Notes: generated by a model from the sequence alone, not told the origin. A DNA stretch of 64,000 nucleotides from Arthrobacter alpinus (GCF_001294625.1 NZ_CP012677.1:2294001-2358000); one strand, 5' to 3'; counted from the stretch's first letter, positions 1 to 9,828 are shown. A program made the numbers and translations.

Positions 1-2
1 TC

Positions 3-2360
3 CTGAATTTGTGGCGGTATATCAAGGACAAGCAGAGGGAGCTGTCCTCCAGTGCATTTAGGCGCCTGTGCAAGGCCGAATTCATCAATTACCTGCGCGT
101 GCGCGAATGGCAGGATTTGTTCACCCAGCTCAAGCAGATGGCGAAGCCGCTAGACATCAAGGTCGCAGGCTCCAACATCGACCCGGTGGGCAACCACGAC
201 GCCATCCACAAGTCCCTGCTGACCGGCCTGCTCAGCCATATTGGCCTCTACGATGCGCGAAAGCGTGAGTACGCCGGCGCGCGCGGCACCAGGTTCATGG
301 TGTTTCCAGGCTCGGCCCTGTTCAAAAAGTCGCCGGACTGGGTGATGGCCGCCGAACTGGTGGAAACGTCCCGGCTGTGGGCCAGGGTGGCGGCGAAGTT
401 CGACCCGCTGTGGGCCGAGGAGGTGGCCCCCGGACTGGTCAAACGTACCTACAGCGAGCCGCACTGGTCCAAGAAAATGGGCTCGGTCATGGCGCACGAA
501 AAAGTCACGCTCTACGGGGTTCCGATCGTGCCCGACAGGCGCATCCAGTACAGCCGGATCGACCCGGAGCTGTGCCGTGAGATGTTCATCCAGCACGCCC
601 TGGTGGAGGGCGACTGGCACACGAACCACAAGTTTTTCCACCGCAACCAGGCCGTACTGGCCGAGGTGGAGGAGCTGGAAACCCGCATGCGCCGCCGCGA
701 CCTGCGTGTGGACGACGAGGCGCTCTTTGAGTTCTACGACGGGCGCGTGGGCGCCGAGGTGGTCTCCGAACGGCACTTCGACAAGTGGTGGAAGGAGGCC
801 CGGCACGAAAACCCAGCGCTACTGGACTTTGACACGCACGTGGTCATGGCCGAGGAGCCCGCGCTCGACGAAACCGCCTTCCCCAAAATCTGGACGGAGG
901 GCGAGTTTGTGCTGCCCCTGTCCTACGAATTCCATCCCACGGCGCCGGGCGCTGCCCCGAACCCGTCCGACGGCGTGAGTGTGCAGGTGCCGCTGTTGTT
1001 CCTGAACCAACTTCACCAGGCCCCGTTCCGTTGGCAGATTCCGGGCTTGCGCGCCGAACTGGTCACGGCGTTGATCAAGTCGCTGCCCAAGGCGGTTCGG
1101 AAGAACTTCATCCCGGCCCCTGATGTGGGCCGGCAGGCGGCCGCCGCGCTGGCGTCCGATTTCGATCCGTCAGTTGACGTGCTGGAACCTTCCCTGGAAC
1201 TGGCGCTGCGCCGGATCAAGGGCCATGTCATCCCACCCGGATCCTGGAACTGGGATGCCGTGCCCACACACCTGCGCATGACATTCTCCGTGGTGGATAA
1301 AAACGGCAAGATCCTGGAGGAGGGCCAGGACCTTTCCGCACTGCAGGCCGAGCTCGCCGGTGCCACCCGCCGGGCCATCGCCGAGTCGCTGGGCGCTACG
1401 CCGAAGACGGTCTCGCTCCCCAGCCGCTCCCCCCAAACGCAAGCTCCCGGCGGGTCCCTCGCGGCCGTGGGCCCAAGCGCGGGCACCGCCGGCATTCAGG
1501 AGCGTTCCGGCATCACCGAATGGGACATCGCTTCCCTGCCCCGGGAGGTCAAACGATTGGTGGCCGGGCACACCGTGACCGGTTACCCGGCTCTCGTCGA
1601 CGAAGGCGCCACTGCGGGCATCCGTATCTTCCAGCGCCAGGACGTTCAAGAATCCGCCATGCGCGGCGGCGTGATCCGCCTGCTGGCGCTGAAGGTCCCC
1701 TCTCCCGACAGGTACGTCCTGGACCACCTGAGCAACACCGAAAAGCTCACATTCAGCCAGAACCCGCACGGTTCCGTCACGGACCTGATCGCCGATTGCA
1801 CCCTCGCCACGATCGACAAGCTCACTCCTGCGCAGCTGCCATGGACGGAGAAGGACTTCCAGGCGCTGTATGAAGTCGTCAGGGCGGAACTTATTGACAC
1901 GGTGTTCTCGGTGACCGCCGTCGTCGAACGCGTCCTAGCCTCGAAACTGCGCATCGACAAGGCGCTGCGGGCCAGCAACAGCTTGCCGCTCATCAGCGCG
2001 CTGAACGACATCAAGGCGCAGCTGGAATTGCTGGTCTATCCGGGCTTTGTGGCCAAGACCGGCTTTGCCCAGCTCAGCCAGCTGCCACGTTATTTGTCGG
2101 CGATTGAGAAGCGGCTGGAGAAGCTGCCCTCCAATGTGCCTCGCGACGCGGCCTCGATGGCGGCCGTGCAGCGCCTGGAAGATGAGTACGACGACGCCGT
2201 GGCGGCCTTGGTGCCCGGGCAGCGCTCTACTGCGGCGCTGGAGCACGTGCGTTGGATGCTGGAGGAACTACGCGTGAGCTTGTTTGCCGTGGAGCTGGGG
2301 ACGGCGCATTCGGTGTCGGAGAAGCGGATTAGGGTGGCGATGACCAAGGCCATGGCCTAA
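3..2360 (+). CDS. hrpA: ATP-dependent RNA helicase HrpA, C-terminal part (5' end outside window)
   Basis: This is the C-terminal ~785 residues of a DEAH-box RNA helicase of the HrpA type. The frame is already open at the window edge (L-N-L-W-R-Y-I-K), so the RecA-like helicase core and the true start lie upstream. The visible part begins in the helicase-associated region (SSSAFRRLCKAEF, NYLRVREWQDL) and runs into the long HrpA-specific C-terminal domain (DUF3418), with blocks such as GSALFKKSPDWVMAAELVET and VPLLFLNQL. Bacterial HrpA proteins are about 1,300 residues, so roughly 40% is missing. The family has been linked to mRNA processing and ribosome rescue. The gene ends normally with TAA. 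Confidence 0.93.
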   Translation: MNLWRYIKDKQRELSSSAFRRLCKAEFINYLRVREWQDLFTQLKQMAKPLDIKVAGSNIDPVGNHDAIHKSLLTGLLSHIGLYDARKREYAGARGTRFMVFPGSALFKKSPDWVMAAELVETSRLWARVAAKFDPLWAEEVAPGLVKRTYSEPHWSKKMGSVMAHEKVTLYGVPIVPDRRIQYSRIDPELCREMFIQHALVEGDWHTNHKFFHRNQAVLAEVEELETRMRRRDLRVDDEALFEFYDGRVGAEVVSERHFDKWWKEARHENPALLDFDTHVVMAEEPALDETAFPKIWTEGEFVLPLSYEFHPTAPGAAPNPSDGVSVQVPLLFLNQLHQAPFRWQIPGLRAELVTALIKSLPKAVRKNFIPAPDVGRQAAAALASDFDPSVDVLEPSLELALRRIKGHVIPPGSWNWDAVPTHLRMTFSVVDKNGKILEEGQDLSALQAELAGATRRAIAESLGATPKTVSLPSRSPQTQAPGGSLAAVGPSAGTAGIQERSGITEWDIASLPREVKRLVAGHTVTGYPALVDEGATAGIRIFQRQDVQESAMRGGVIRLLALKVPSPDRYVLDHLSNTEKLTFSQNPHGSVTDLIADCTLATIDKLTPAQLPWTEKDFQALYEVVRAELIDTVFSVTAVVERVLASKLRIDKALRASNSLPLISALNDIKAQLELLVYPGFVAKTGFAQLSQLPRYLSAIEKRLEKLPSNVPRDAASMAAVQRLEDEYDDAVAALVPGQRSTAALEHVRWMLEELRVSLFAVELGTAHSVSEKRIRVAMTKAMA

Positions 2361-2414
2361 CCCGTCCCCGAAACCATCTACCGACGCCATCTCACCGATG
2401 TGCAGCCACACGCA

Positions 2415-2442
2415 CCTCACGCACAATTACGTGTACGTGAGG
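2415..2442. promoter_or_regulatory. candidate YefM-type operator upstream of the toxin-antitoxin remnant
   Basis: An inverted repeat CCTCACG/CGTGAGG with a 14-base spacer ends 8 bases before the antitoxin start. The spacer contains tandem TACGTG copies. YefM antitoxins autorepress through palindromes with TGTAC-like cores, so this may be a surviving operator. The assignment rests on position and symmetry only. Confidence 0.35.
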
Positions 2443-2450
2443 AGCGTGGT

Positions 2451-2672
2451 ATGCAAACCATGAGTTATTCGCAATCCCGGTCCAACCATGCGGCAGCCCG
2501 TGATGCTGTGCAGAATGACGGTGAAGAAGTTGTTATCACCCGCTCCGGGAAAGAACCTCTCGTGATGGCTTCCCCTGCCAATGCACGGCGCCTGCGCGGT
2601 GCCATTGACCGCCTGGAGGACAGGTCCGGCGTCGAGCATGAACTCCTGCCATGCCGCTACCACTTCGAATAG
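2451..2672 (+). pseudogene. yefM-yoeB toxin-antitoxin remnant: YefM with internal deletion fused to the last residues of YoeB
   Basis: The 73-residue ORF starts like a YefM/Phd antitoxin (MQTMSYSQSRSNHAAARDAV, then VVITRSGKEPLVM). It then jumps straight to ASPANARRL. In YefM proteins a segment of roughly 15-20 residues of the type SLDEY...ETAYLLRS separates these blocks, so an in-frame internal deletion is inferred. The end reads EHELL followed by PCRYHFE. EHELL is a normal YefM C-terminus, while CRYH(Y/F) is the characteristic last motif of the YoeB RNase toxin. A second in-frame deletion has therefore removed nearly all of yoeB, including its catalytic residues. GAGGAG lies just upstream of the ATG. 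No toxin follows, so the locus is probably inert apart from possible DNA binding. Confidence 0.8.
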
Positions 2673-2711
2673 GGCGCGGCGCGGCCGGCGGCGGCCTGTA
2701 CGGTTTTCTAA

Positions 2712-4475
2712 CTATGGTTCGGTCTCGCTTGTCGCTGCGGGGGCAACGCCGCCCGGGGCCTGGCCGCCGTCGGGCCCGGGGTCCTGCCGGTGGTGGCCAA
2801 ACGGATCGATGCGCGTGCGCTGCTCGGCCGGGAGCCGACGACGCAGCATGGCCGTGAGCGCACGCAGGTTTAGCAGCGGGGAGTCCTGGTTGGGGTCTTC
2901 GACCTCCAGCCCGTAGAAGTCTCCAATATGGTCCACGAACGCCACGCGCTTAGCCTTCTCGTAAGCCCGGGTTTCACGGGAGAACGCCCGGTAGGTGGAC
3001 CAGCAGATCAGGATCAGCACCACACTGAAAGGCAGGGCGATGATGATCGCCGCGGTTTTCAGGGCCTCCAGTCCGCCGGAGAGCAGCAGCGCGCTGGCCA
3101 GCAAGGAGGTGGCCAAGGTGAAGAAGATGCGGATCCAATTCTTGGGTTCCACGTCTCCGCCGCTGGCGATCATGCCCATGACCAAGGCGCCGGAGTCGGC
3201 GGAGGTCACGAAGAAGATCACGATCATCAAGATCGCACCGATGGTGAGCACGGCACCGCCGGGAACTTGGGCCAGCATCGCAAACAGGGCACCGGCGGTA
3301 TCCACCGTTCCGTCCGGACCCACCAGCCCGCCCTTGCCGGAAAGCTCAGAGTACAGTGCGGTGCCGCCCAGTACGCTGAACCACAAAATGGTGACCACTG
3401 TGGGTACCAGGATGACCCCGGCCACGAATTGGCGCACGGTGCGGCCCTTGGAAATTCGAGCGATGAAGATGCCCACGAACGGGGCCCAGGAGATCCACCA
3501 GCCCCAGTAGAACGTGGTCCACGTTGACTGCCAGGCTTCGCCCTCCGCACCGGTAAAGGCGCTGACGTTGAAGGCCATGCCCAGAAAATTCTGCAGGTAG
3601 TTGCCGGTGGACTGCACAAAGTTGCGCAACAGGAACTGAGTGGGGCCGACCACCAACAAGAAGAGCACGAAGATCCCGGCGAGGATGAGGTTGGTGTTTG
3701 AGAGCCATTTCATGCCCTTGCCCACGCCTGAAAGGACCGAGAGCAACACGAGGCAGGTGACCACCGCAATGATCACCATGTCGATGAACAGCGAGGAGGT
3801 GATCAGCCCGGCGCTTTCCAGACCGGCACTGATCTGCAGCACGCCCAGTCCCAGTGAGGTGGCGACACCGAAGATCGTGCCGACGAGGGCCACGACGTCA
3901 ATGAGGTTGCCCAATCCGCCGCGGACCCTCTTTCCCAGCAGGGGTTCAAGCGTCCAGCGAATAGATACTGGGCGGCCGCGGCGGTGGATGGCGTAGGCCA
4001 AGGCCAACCCGATGACCACGTAGATCGACCATGCATGGACTCCCCAGTGCAGAAAAGTCTGCGAGAGGGCGTGCTGGGCGATCTCAGCGGGGGACCCGGT
4101 GGTGCCGGGCTTGGGGGAGGCAAAATGGCTCAGGGGTTCGCTGACCCCGTAGAACACCAGGCCAATGCCCATGCCGGCGGCGAAGAGCAGGGCGAACCAA
4201 GAACCAAGCGAGAACTCGGGTTTATCGTCGTCCCGACCCAGCTTGATATCGCCAAATTTCCCAAAGCCGACCCAGAGACAGAAAATCACGATGGCGGTTG
4301 CCAGCAACACGTAGTACCAGTTGAAGTAGCCCACGATGGTGCCTTGAATCCCGGAAAACAAGCTCTCGGCGCTGCTCGGAGCAATCATGGCAAATGACGC
4401 GAAGACGACGACGATCGTGGCTGCCGGCCAGAAGACCCAGCGGTGGATCGGTGGTTTGTTCTTGGTTTCTGACAT
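2712..4475 (-). CDS. BCCT family betaine/carnitine/choline transporter
   Basis: This 587-residue, 12-TM secondary transporter is of the BetP/BetT/OpuD family and imports trimethylammonium compounds such as glycine betaine for osmoprotection or catabolism. Diagnostic motifs are visible: GMGIGLVFYGVSEPL at residues ~101-115 (the glycine-rich TM3 segment) and the Trp-rich WTTFYWGWWISWAPFVG in TM8, which forms the substrate aromatic box. A hydrophilic tail of roughly 80 residues follows the last helix; in BetP the C-terminus senses osmotic stress. The start is ATG with GGAG 5-8 bases upstream. It is followed on the same strand only by intergenic DNA and appears monocistronic. The exact substrate cannot be read from sequence. 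Confidence 0.93.
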   Translation of the reverse strand: MSETKNKPPIHRWVFWPAATIVVVFASFAMIAPSSAESLFSGIQGTIVGYFNWYYVLLATAIVIFCLWVGFGKFGDIKLGRDDDKPEFSLGSWFALLFAAGMGIGLVFYGVSEPLSHFASPKPGTTGSPAEIAQHALSQTFLHWGVHAWSIYVVIGLALAYAIHRRGRPVSIRWTLEPLLGKRVRGGLGNLIDVVALVGTIFGVATSLGLGVLQISAGLESAGLITSSLFIDMVIIAVVTCLVLLSVLSGVGKGMKWLSNTNLILAGIFVLFLLVVGPTQFLLRNFVQSTGNYLQNFLGMAFNVSAFTGAEGEAWQSTWTTFYWGWWISWAPFVGIFIARISKGRTVRQFVAGVILVPTVVTILWFSVLGGTALYSELSGKGGLVGPDGTVDTAGALFAMLAQVPGGAVLTIGAILMIVIFFVTSADSGALVMGMIASGGDVEPKNWIRIFFTLATSLLASALLLSGGLEALKTAAIIIALPFSVVLILICWSTYRAFSRETRAYEKAKRVAFVDHIGDFYGLEVEDPNQDSPLLNLRALTAMLRRRLPAEQRTRIDPFGHHRQDPGPDGGQAPGGVAPAATSETEP

Positions 4476-4568
4476 TTCTCCAGCATAGGCGCATATTCGC
4501 AGGCGCGACCGGGATTTTTAGATGGGGAAGGCTACGCCCGCCCGCTTGGGTGCTCACTCGGCCCGCCA

Positions 4569-6302
4569 TCACAGTGACGGCAGCGCCTCTTCCTTGACCT
4601 TTTTACGCAGAATCTTCCCCAACATGGACCGTGGCATATCCGCAATTTCCACCACCCGGACCGGAACCTTGTAGCCAGCCAGCAAGGTCTTGCAGTGGGT
4701 ACGCAGGGCGGCCTGGTCCAGTTCGGTGCCGGGCTCCAACTGCACGGCCGCAACCACCATCTCGCCTCCCCGCTCCAGGGCCTTGCCAAAGACAGCGGCG
4801 TCCACCACGTCGGGGTGCTGGCGCAGCACCGCCTCCACCTCGGACGGGGAGACGTTGAACCCGCCGGTGATGATCAGTTCCTTGACCCGGTCCACGATGG
4901 TGGTGAAGCCGTTGGCCCCGACGGTGACAACGTCCCCGGTGCGCAGCCAGCCGTCGGGCGTGAGTGACTTGGCGGTTTCCTCCGGGTTGTTCCAGTATCC
5001 CTGAAAGACCTGGGGTCCTTTGATCAGCAATTCCCCGGGTTCCCCTGGTGCAACCTCGACGGCGGGATCCGTCACCTCCACAACCTTCATCAGGGTCGAG
5101 GGGAACGGCACGCCAATGGTCCCGTTCTCCCGGGTGGGGTAAAACGGGTTGCCGAAAGCTACCGGGGAGGACTCGGTCATGCCATAGCCTTCCACCAACA
5201 GGCCGCCGGAGACCGACTCCCACAGCTCCACCACATGGGTAGGGAGGTTCATGGCGCCGGAGATGCAGTATTTGCACGAGCGCAGGGAGACCCCTTTCTC
5301 CTTAGCGGCCATGGCGGTACGTTCGTAGATGGGTGGGACGGCGCAGTAGACCGTGGCCGGGGTCTTTTTCATGGCCGCCAGTACTAGGTCGGTGTCGAAC
5401 TTGGGAAAAAGCACCAGCAGGCCCTGCTTGCGGATGCCGAAGGTGAGGTACAGCGTCATGCCGAAGGCGTGGAACATGGGCAAGATGGCGTAAAGGACCT
5501 CCTTGCGCAACTGGGCGCCGTGCATCCAGGCCTCACCCTGCAACGCATTGGAATAGAGATTCAAATGCGTGAGCATGGCGCCCTTGGGGTGGCCCGTGGT
5601 GCCGGAGGTGTAACCGATCACGGCCAGGTCCCCCACGCCGGGACGTGTATGCGAGGGATCGATGCCGCCGTTGGCCAGCAACGCCTTCCACGGCATGGCT
5701 CCGGGAGCCGGCCCGCCCAGTGCCGCCCGGGTGGCCCGCAGCTTCTTCACGGGCAGGCGCAGTGCCATTCGTTTCACCGCGGGAAACTCGGACAACAGAT
5801 CCACCGCAACCACGTGCTCGATGGCGACGTCGGCGGGGAATTCCCGGATGGCGGCCACGGCCTTGTCCCAAGCGATGACCACGCGGGCCTGGTGGTCCTC
5901 AAACTGGTGGCGGAGTTCGCGTGAGGTGTACAGCGGGTTGTGTTCAACCACGACAGCGCCCAGTCGCAGTACCGCGTAAAAGGCCACCACGTGCTGGGGG
6001 CAGTTGGGCAGCACCAACGCCACCCGGTCTCCGGCGCGCACGCCGAGCCGGCGCAGCCCCTCCGCGGCCCGGTTCACCTGCTCCCCGAGCTCGCGGTAGG
6101 AGGTGCGGCGGCCGAAGAACTCCATGGCTGGGGAGTCCCCGGCCTCCGCCACCGACCGTTCCAGCATTGCCACGAGCGACTCCGTGGGCAGCTCGATCTC
6201 GGCCGGGACACCCGGTTGGTAGTTCTTCACCCACGGGTGGGGTTCAGTGGCGGGTCGGCTGGTGTCCGGGTGGTCAGTGTTCGGGTGCTCGGTGTTCGGC
6301 AT
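4569..6302 (-). CDS. fadD: long-chain fatty-acid--CoA ligase (AMP-binding)
   Basis: This 577-residue ANL-superfamily adenylate-forming enzyme probably activates long- or medium-chain fatty acids to acyl-CoA for beta-oxidation. The P-loop-like motif YTSGTTGHPKG is at residues 231-241. Further on are GYGMTESSP (A5), GWLRTGDV (A7) and a C-terminal lysine context, RSMLGKILRKKVKEE (A10). Length is typical of FadD. The N-terminal ~25 residues are low-complexity (repeated HPNTD/HPDTS), so the true start may be a little downstream. The gene sits 48 bp after the HIT gene on the same strand and could be read from the same transcript. Chain-length specificity is unknown. Confidence 0.9.
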   Translation of the reverse strand: MPNTEHPNTDHPDTSRPATEPHPWVKNYQPGVPAEIELPTESLVAMLERSVAEAGDSPAMEFFGRRTSYRELGEQVNRAAEGLRRLGVRAGDRVALVLPNCPQHVVAFYAVLRLGAVVVEHNPLYTSRELRHQFEDHQARVVIAWDKAVAAIREFPADVAIEHVVAVDLLSEFPAVKRMALRLPVKKLRATRAALGGPAPGAMPWKALLANGGIDPSHTRPGVGDLAVIGYTSGTTGHPKGAMLTHLNLYSNALQGEAWMHGAQLRKEVLYAILPMFHAFGMTLYLTFGIRKQGLLVLFPKFDTDLVLAAMKKTPATVYCAVPPIYERTAMAAKEKGVSLRSCKYCISGAMNLPTHVVELWESVSGGLLVEGYGMTESSPVAFGNPFYPTRENGTIGVPFPSTLMKVVEVTDPAVEVAPGEPGELLIKGPQVFQGYWNNPEETAKSLTPDGWLRTGDVVTVGANGFTTIVDRVKELIITGGFNVSPSEVEAVLRQHPDVVDAAVFGKALERGGEMVVAAVQLEPGTELDQAALRTHCKTLLAGYKVPVRVVEIADMPRSMLGKILRKKVKEEALPSL

Positions 6303-6350
6303 GGTTCCATCTTGCCGCCAGCGCCGCCTAGGTGTCGAATATCGCAGGTG

Positions 6351-6779
6351 TCAGGCCTCCGGGACGAACGCCCCGTGACCGGCGTTACGCAGGGCAACCC
6401 GGATCTTCTTCGCGTTGGCGTCCATCACGGAAGGGTCCGGGTTGTTGTCCACGGCGGCAAAGCTGAAGTTCTCCAACCCGTAGGCCGGAAAAACGTGGAT
6501 GTGCAGGTGCTCCACCTCAAAGCCGGCGATGATGACGCCCGCGCGGGGGGCACCGAACACCGAAACTTGAGCCTGGCCGATGGTCTGCGCCACCGCCATC
6601 AGCTTCGTCATGAGCTCCGGGGCGGCGTCGGTCCACTTGTCCACTTCAAGGCGCGGTACCACCAACGCATGCCCGTCAGTAATCGGGCCGATGGTCAAGA
6701 AGGCGACAGCGTCCTCGTCTTTCCATAGGAACCGACCCGGGATGTCGCCGTTGATGATCTTGCTGAACAATGTGCTCAC
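6351..6779 (-). CDS. HIT family nucleotide-binding protein
   Basis: This 142-residue histidine-triad protein has the triad HLHIHVFP at residues 91-98 and the N-terminal signature FSKIINGDIPGRFLWKDEDAVAFL. HIT proteins hydrolyse adenosine phosphoramidates or related dinucleotides, with the middle histidine as nucleophile. The start is GTG, preceded by AGGAG seven bases away. It is the last gene of a probable operon after the alcohol dehydrogenase (11 bp gap). The physiological substrate is unknown. Confidence 0.93.
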   Translation of the reverse strand: MSTLFSKIINGDIPGRFLWKDEDAVAFLTIGPITDGHALVVPRLEVDKWTDAAPELMTKLMAVAQTIGQAQVSVFGAPRAGVIIAGFEVEHLHIHVFPAYGLENFSFAAVDNNPDPSVMDANAKKIRVALRNAGHGAFVPEA

Positions 6780-6790
6780 GAAAAGGCTCC

Positions 6791-7840
6791 TTAGAGGGTT
6801 GAGGTGTCCAACACGAATCGGTACTTGACGTCCCCGGCAACCATGCGGTCGTAGGCCTCATCGAGCTGGTCGGCGGCGACCAGCTCAATGTCGCAGACAA
6901 TGCCGTGTTCGGCGCAGAAGTCCAACATTTCCTGGGTCTCGGCAATGCCGCCGATCAGGGAGCCACCATAGGCCAGACGCCTACGGATCAGCAGCCCCGG
7001 GTCCACGGCAGGCATCTTTTCGGAGGGCAGGCCCAGCTGGATGAGGGCGCCGTCGCGGTCCAGGGTGCGCAGGTACGGGTTGAGGTCGTGCACGGCGGCC
7101 ACGGTATCCAAGATGGCGTTAAGCGAGCCCTTGGCGGCGGCCATCTGCGCGGGATCGGAGGAGATGACCACGTGGTCGGCACCCAGCTCGCGGGCGGCGT
7201 CGGACTTCGCCGGTGAGGTGGTGAACACGGTGACAGTGGCACCAAGTGCCTTGGCGATCTTCACGGCCATGTGGCCCAGCCCGCCCAGGCCGATCACGCC
7301 CACGCGGTCGCCGTCCTGGACATCGAGGTAGCGCAGGGGCGAGTAGGTGGTGACGCCGGCGCACAGCAGTGGCGCCACGGCGGCTGGATCCAGGCCGGCA
7401 GGCACCTTCAGCACGTAGTTCTCATCAACCACGATCGAGGAGGCGTACCCGCCCTGGGTGATGGTGCCGCCGTTGCGCTTATCCACCGCGCCATAGGTGC
7501 CGATGTTGCCGTTTTCGCAGTACTGCTCAAAACCTTCCAGGCAAGAGTCGCACTCGCGGCAGGAGTCCACCATGCAGCCCACACCCACGGGGTCGCCCAC
7601 GGCAAAACCCACCACGTCATATCCCACACGGCTCACGGTGCCCACGATTTCGTGTCCCGGGACCAGGGGGTACTTGGCCGGTCCCCACTCGGAGCGGATG
7701 GTGTGCACGTCGGAGTGGCACAGCCCGCAGAAGTCGATGGCGATCTCCACGTCATGGGCGCCGGGTTCGCGGCGGTCAATGGTGCTGGCGGCAAATCCGG
7801 ACGTGGCAGAGGTGGCTGCGTATGCTTTTGCGTGCGTCAT
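6791..7840 (-). CDS. zinc-dependent NAD(P)-dependent alcohol dehydrogenase (cinnamyl-ADH/YahK-like)
   Basis: This 349-residue medium-chain dehydrogenase/reductase has catalytic zinc ligands in the CGLCHSDVH block (Cys41) and PGHE (His63/Glu64). The structural zinc cysteines are Cys94, Cys97, Cys100 and Cys108. A Rossmann signature GLGGLGHMAVKIAKALG follows at about residue 185. The sequence resembles the broad-specificity aldehyde reductase group YahK/CAD. Its ATG overlaps the TGA of the upstream sulfurtransferase by 4 bases (ATGA), implying translational coupling. A role in aldehyde detoxification is an inference from the family. Confidence 0.92.
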   Translation of the reverse strand: MTHAKAYAATSATSGFAASTIDRREPGAHDVEIAIDFCGLCHSDVHTIRSEWGPAKYPLVPGHEIVGTVSRVGYDVVGFAVGDPVGVGCMVDSCRECDSCLEGFEQYCENGNIGTYGAVDKRNGGTITQGGYASSIVVDENYVLKVPAGLDPAAVAPLLCAGVTTYSPLRYLDVQDGDRVGVIGLGGLGHMAVKIAKALGATVTVFTTSPAKSDAARELGADHVVISSDPAQMAAAKGSLNAILDTVAAVHDLNPYLRTLDRDGALIQLGLPSEKMPAVDPGLLIRRRLAYGGSLIGGIAETQEMLDFCAEHGIVCDIELVAADQLDEAYDRMVAGDVKYRFVLDTSTL

Positions 7841-8682
7841 GGTTCAACCCTATCGCCACCGGGGCCGGTCTCCACCGGCAATTCGGCCCGATTGGACCAC
7901 GCGGACCATGAGCCTGGGAACAAAGATGCGCGGAAACCGGCAATTTCCAGGGCCGCAATCTGGTGCGCTGCACTCACTCCCGAGCCGCAATAAACCCCAA
8001 TTTCCACTCCCGGTGCAACCCCCAGGGCGGCAAAGTGCGCCCGTAGCGCCTCCGCCGAAAGGAACGTTTTGTCCGCCGCTAGGTTCTCCAGGGTGGGTGC
8101 GCTCACAGCCCCCGGAATGTGCCCCGCTCGCGGGTCAATCGGCTCGGTCTCGCCCCGGTACCGCCCCCCCGCACGCGCATCCAGCAGGACGCCGGGCCAC
8201 TGCCCAGCCTCCTTTTCATCAAGGGTTCCCTTTGCCCCGAACCGTACGACGGCGTCACCCGCCTGTGCCTGCACCTCCCCAGTGCGCTGCGGAAGGCCGG
8301 CGGCGCGCCAGGCCGCCAGGCCGCCGTCGAGCAGGAAGACATTGCCGATGCCTGAGTACCCCAGTAACCACCAGGCGCGGGCGGCGGCGGCCGATCCGGC
8401 GTCGTCGTACACCACCACGGTGTCTGCCGTATTGATGCCCCAGCGGTGCACTGTCGCCTGAAAGTCGGCTTCGGCGGGCAAGGGGTGGCGGCCGTCGCGG
8501 GGTTCGCCGTGGCTGGCCAGCTCGGTATTCATGTCCACAAAAACCGCCCCCGGGAGGTGTCCTGCCAGGTAGTGGTCGTGTCCGTGCGGGTCGCCCAACA
8601 CCCAGCGCACATCCAGCAGCACGGTCCGCTGCCCGGCGGCCAGCCGCTGCTGCAACTGCGCAACGGTGATCAGAACGCTCAT
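7837..8682 (-). CDS. sseA: thiosulfate/3-mercaptopyruvate sulfurtransferase (two rhodanese domains)
   Basis: This 281-residue protein has tandem rhodanese domains. The first ([20 protein letters not shown]) is inactive and the second carries the catalytic loop YCGSGVSA with the active cysteine. The CGSGV(T/S)A loop is typical of 3-mercaptopyruvate-type enzymes. The best start is the ATG at 8682, with GGAG five to eight bases upstream; an upstream in-frame TTG at 8694 is less likely. It is the first gene of the operon with the alcohol dehydrogenase and HIT genes and is divergent from the Cds1-like gene across only about 66 bp. The pairing suggests a link to cysteine and sulfide metabolism. Confidence 0.92.
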   Translation of the reverse strand: MSVLITVAQLQQRLAAGQRTVLLDVRWVLGDPHGHDHYLAGHLPGAVFVDMNTELASHGEPRDGRHPLPAEADFQATVHRWGINTADTVVVYDDAGSAAAARAWWLLGYSGIGNVFLLDGGLAAWRAAGLPQRTGEVQAQAGDAVVRFGAKGTLDEKEAGQWPGVLLDARAGGRYRGETEPIDPRAGHIPGAVSAPTLENLAADKTFLSAEALRAHFAALGVAPGVEIGVYCGSGVSAAHQIAALEIAGFRASLFPGSWSAWSNRAELPVETGPGGDRVEP

Positions 8683-8736
8683 CTCAGGCTCCAACTCGTA
8701 AGGTGTTTAGCTCAAATCTATCGCCACCGCGCAGGT

Positions 8737-8742
8737 TACGCT
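8737..8742 (+). promoter_or_regulatory. -10 element giving a probable leaderless transcript for the Cds1-like gene
   Basis: TACGCT fits the actinobacterial TANNNT -10 pattern. It ends six bases before the ATG, and no Shine-Dalgarno sequence is present. Transcription would start at or next to the start codon. Confidence 0.5.
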
Positions 8743-8748
8743 GGTTTT

Positions 8749-9828
8749 ATGAACAATCAGCAAGAGGCGTGGGCGTGGACTCACCAAGCCATGCAAAAAG
8801 TCCAGGCCGAGAACAACCGCAGCGCCGACACCCACCTGTACAAGGTTGAGCTGCCCGCGCACTGGGGCGTTGACCTTTACATCAAGGACGAATCCTGCCA
8901 CCGTACGGGCAGCCTGAAACACCGTCTCGCCCGCTCCTTGTTCCTGTTTGCGCTGGTCAACGGTTGGATCCACGAGGGCACCACCGTGGTGGAGGCCAGC
9001 TCAGGCAGCACCGCCGTGTCCGAGGCATACTTCGCCCAGCTGCTGGGCCTGGACTTTGTGGCCGTCATGACCCGCTCCACGAGCCCGGAAAAGGTGGCCC
9101 TGATCGAGAGTTTCGGCGGGCGCTGCCACTTCGTGGACGCAGCGGATGAGGTGTATTCGGCGGCGGCCGCCATTGCTGCGGAAACGAACGGGCACTACAT
9201 GGACCAGTTCACCTACGCCGAACGTGCCACCGACTGGCGCGGCAATAACAACATTGCAGAGTCCATCTTCAGCCAGATTTCCCACGAGCGCTTCCCCGAA
9301 CCCGCCTGGGTGGTGGTGGGCGCCGGCACCGGCGGCACCTCCGCCACGATTGGCCGCTACATCCGCTACCACGGGCACTCCACGCAGCTGGCCGTGGCGG
9401 ACCCTGAGGGGTCGGCGTTTTACCCGGCGTGGAAGAACTCCGACATGTCGGTGGTGACGGGGCGCTCCTCCCGCATCGAGGGGATCGGGCGCCCACGCGT
9501 GGAGCCCAGCTTCGTGCCCGGGGTGATCGATACCATGATCGAGATCCCCGACGCCGCCTCGGTGGCCGCCATGATCCACTTCCGCGAGCTCGCTGGAATG
9601 TCTGCGGGCCCCTCCACGGGCACCAACCTGTGGGGTGTGTGGCAGCTGGTGGCGGCGATGGTAGCCACAGGTGAGCGCGGTAGCATCGTCACGCTGATGT
9701 GCGACGGCGGCGAACGGTACGCGGGCAGCTACAACAACCCCGTGTGGTTGGCGGAAAAGGGCCTGGACCCGGCCCCGCACCTTGCCACCATTGCGGACTT
9801 CTTCGCGACGGGCCGCTGGGACGGCTAA
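8749..9828 (+). CDS. PLP-dependent cysteine synthase-family protein, Cds1-like cysteine desulfhydrase
   Basis: This 359-residue fold-type II PLP enzyme has the PLP lysine in [14 protein letters not shown] (Lys57), the glycine-rich phosphate loop [12 protein letters not shown] and the asparagine-loop equivalent [12 protein letters not shown]. The architecture closely resembles mycobacterial Cds1, which degrades L-cysteine to sulfide, pyruvate and ammonia. Cysteine synthase proper carries a different TSGNTG loop. The ATG at 8749 is chosen because the upstream extension lacks similarity and a -10 element lies directly before it. The stop codon overlaps the stop of the convergent MBL-fold gene by four bases. 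It is divergent from the sulfurtransferase operon, which supports a sulfur role. Confidence 0.85.
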   Translation: MNNQQEAWAWTHQAMQKVQAENNRSADTHLYKVELPAHWGVDLYIKDESCHRTGSLKHRLARSLFLFALVNGWIHEGTTVVEASSGSTAVSEAYFAQLLGLDFVAVMTRSTSPEKVALIESFGGRCHFVDAADEVYSAAAAIAAETNGHYMDQFTYAERATDWRGNNNIAESIFSQISHERFPEPAWVVVGAGTGGTSATIGRYIRYHGHSTQLAVADPEGSAFYPAWKNSDMSVVTGRSSRIEGIGRPRVEPSFVPGVIDTMIEIPDAASVAAMIHFRELAGMSAGPSTGTNLWGVWQLVAAMVATGERGSIVTLMCDGGERYAGSYNNPVWLAEKGLDPAPHLATIADFFATGRWDG

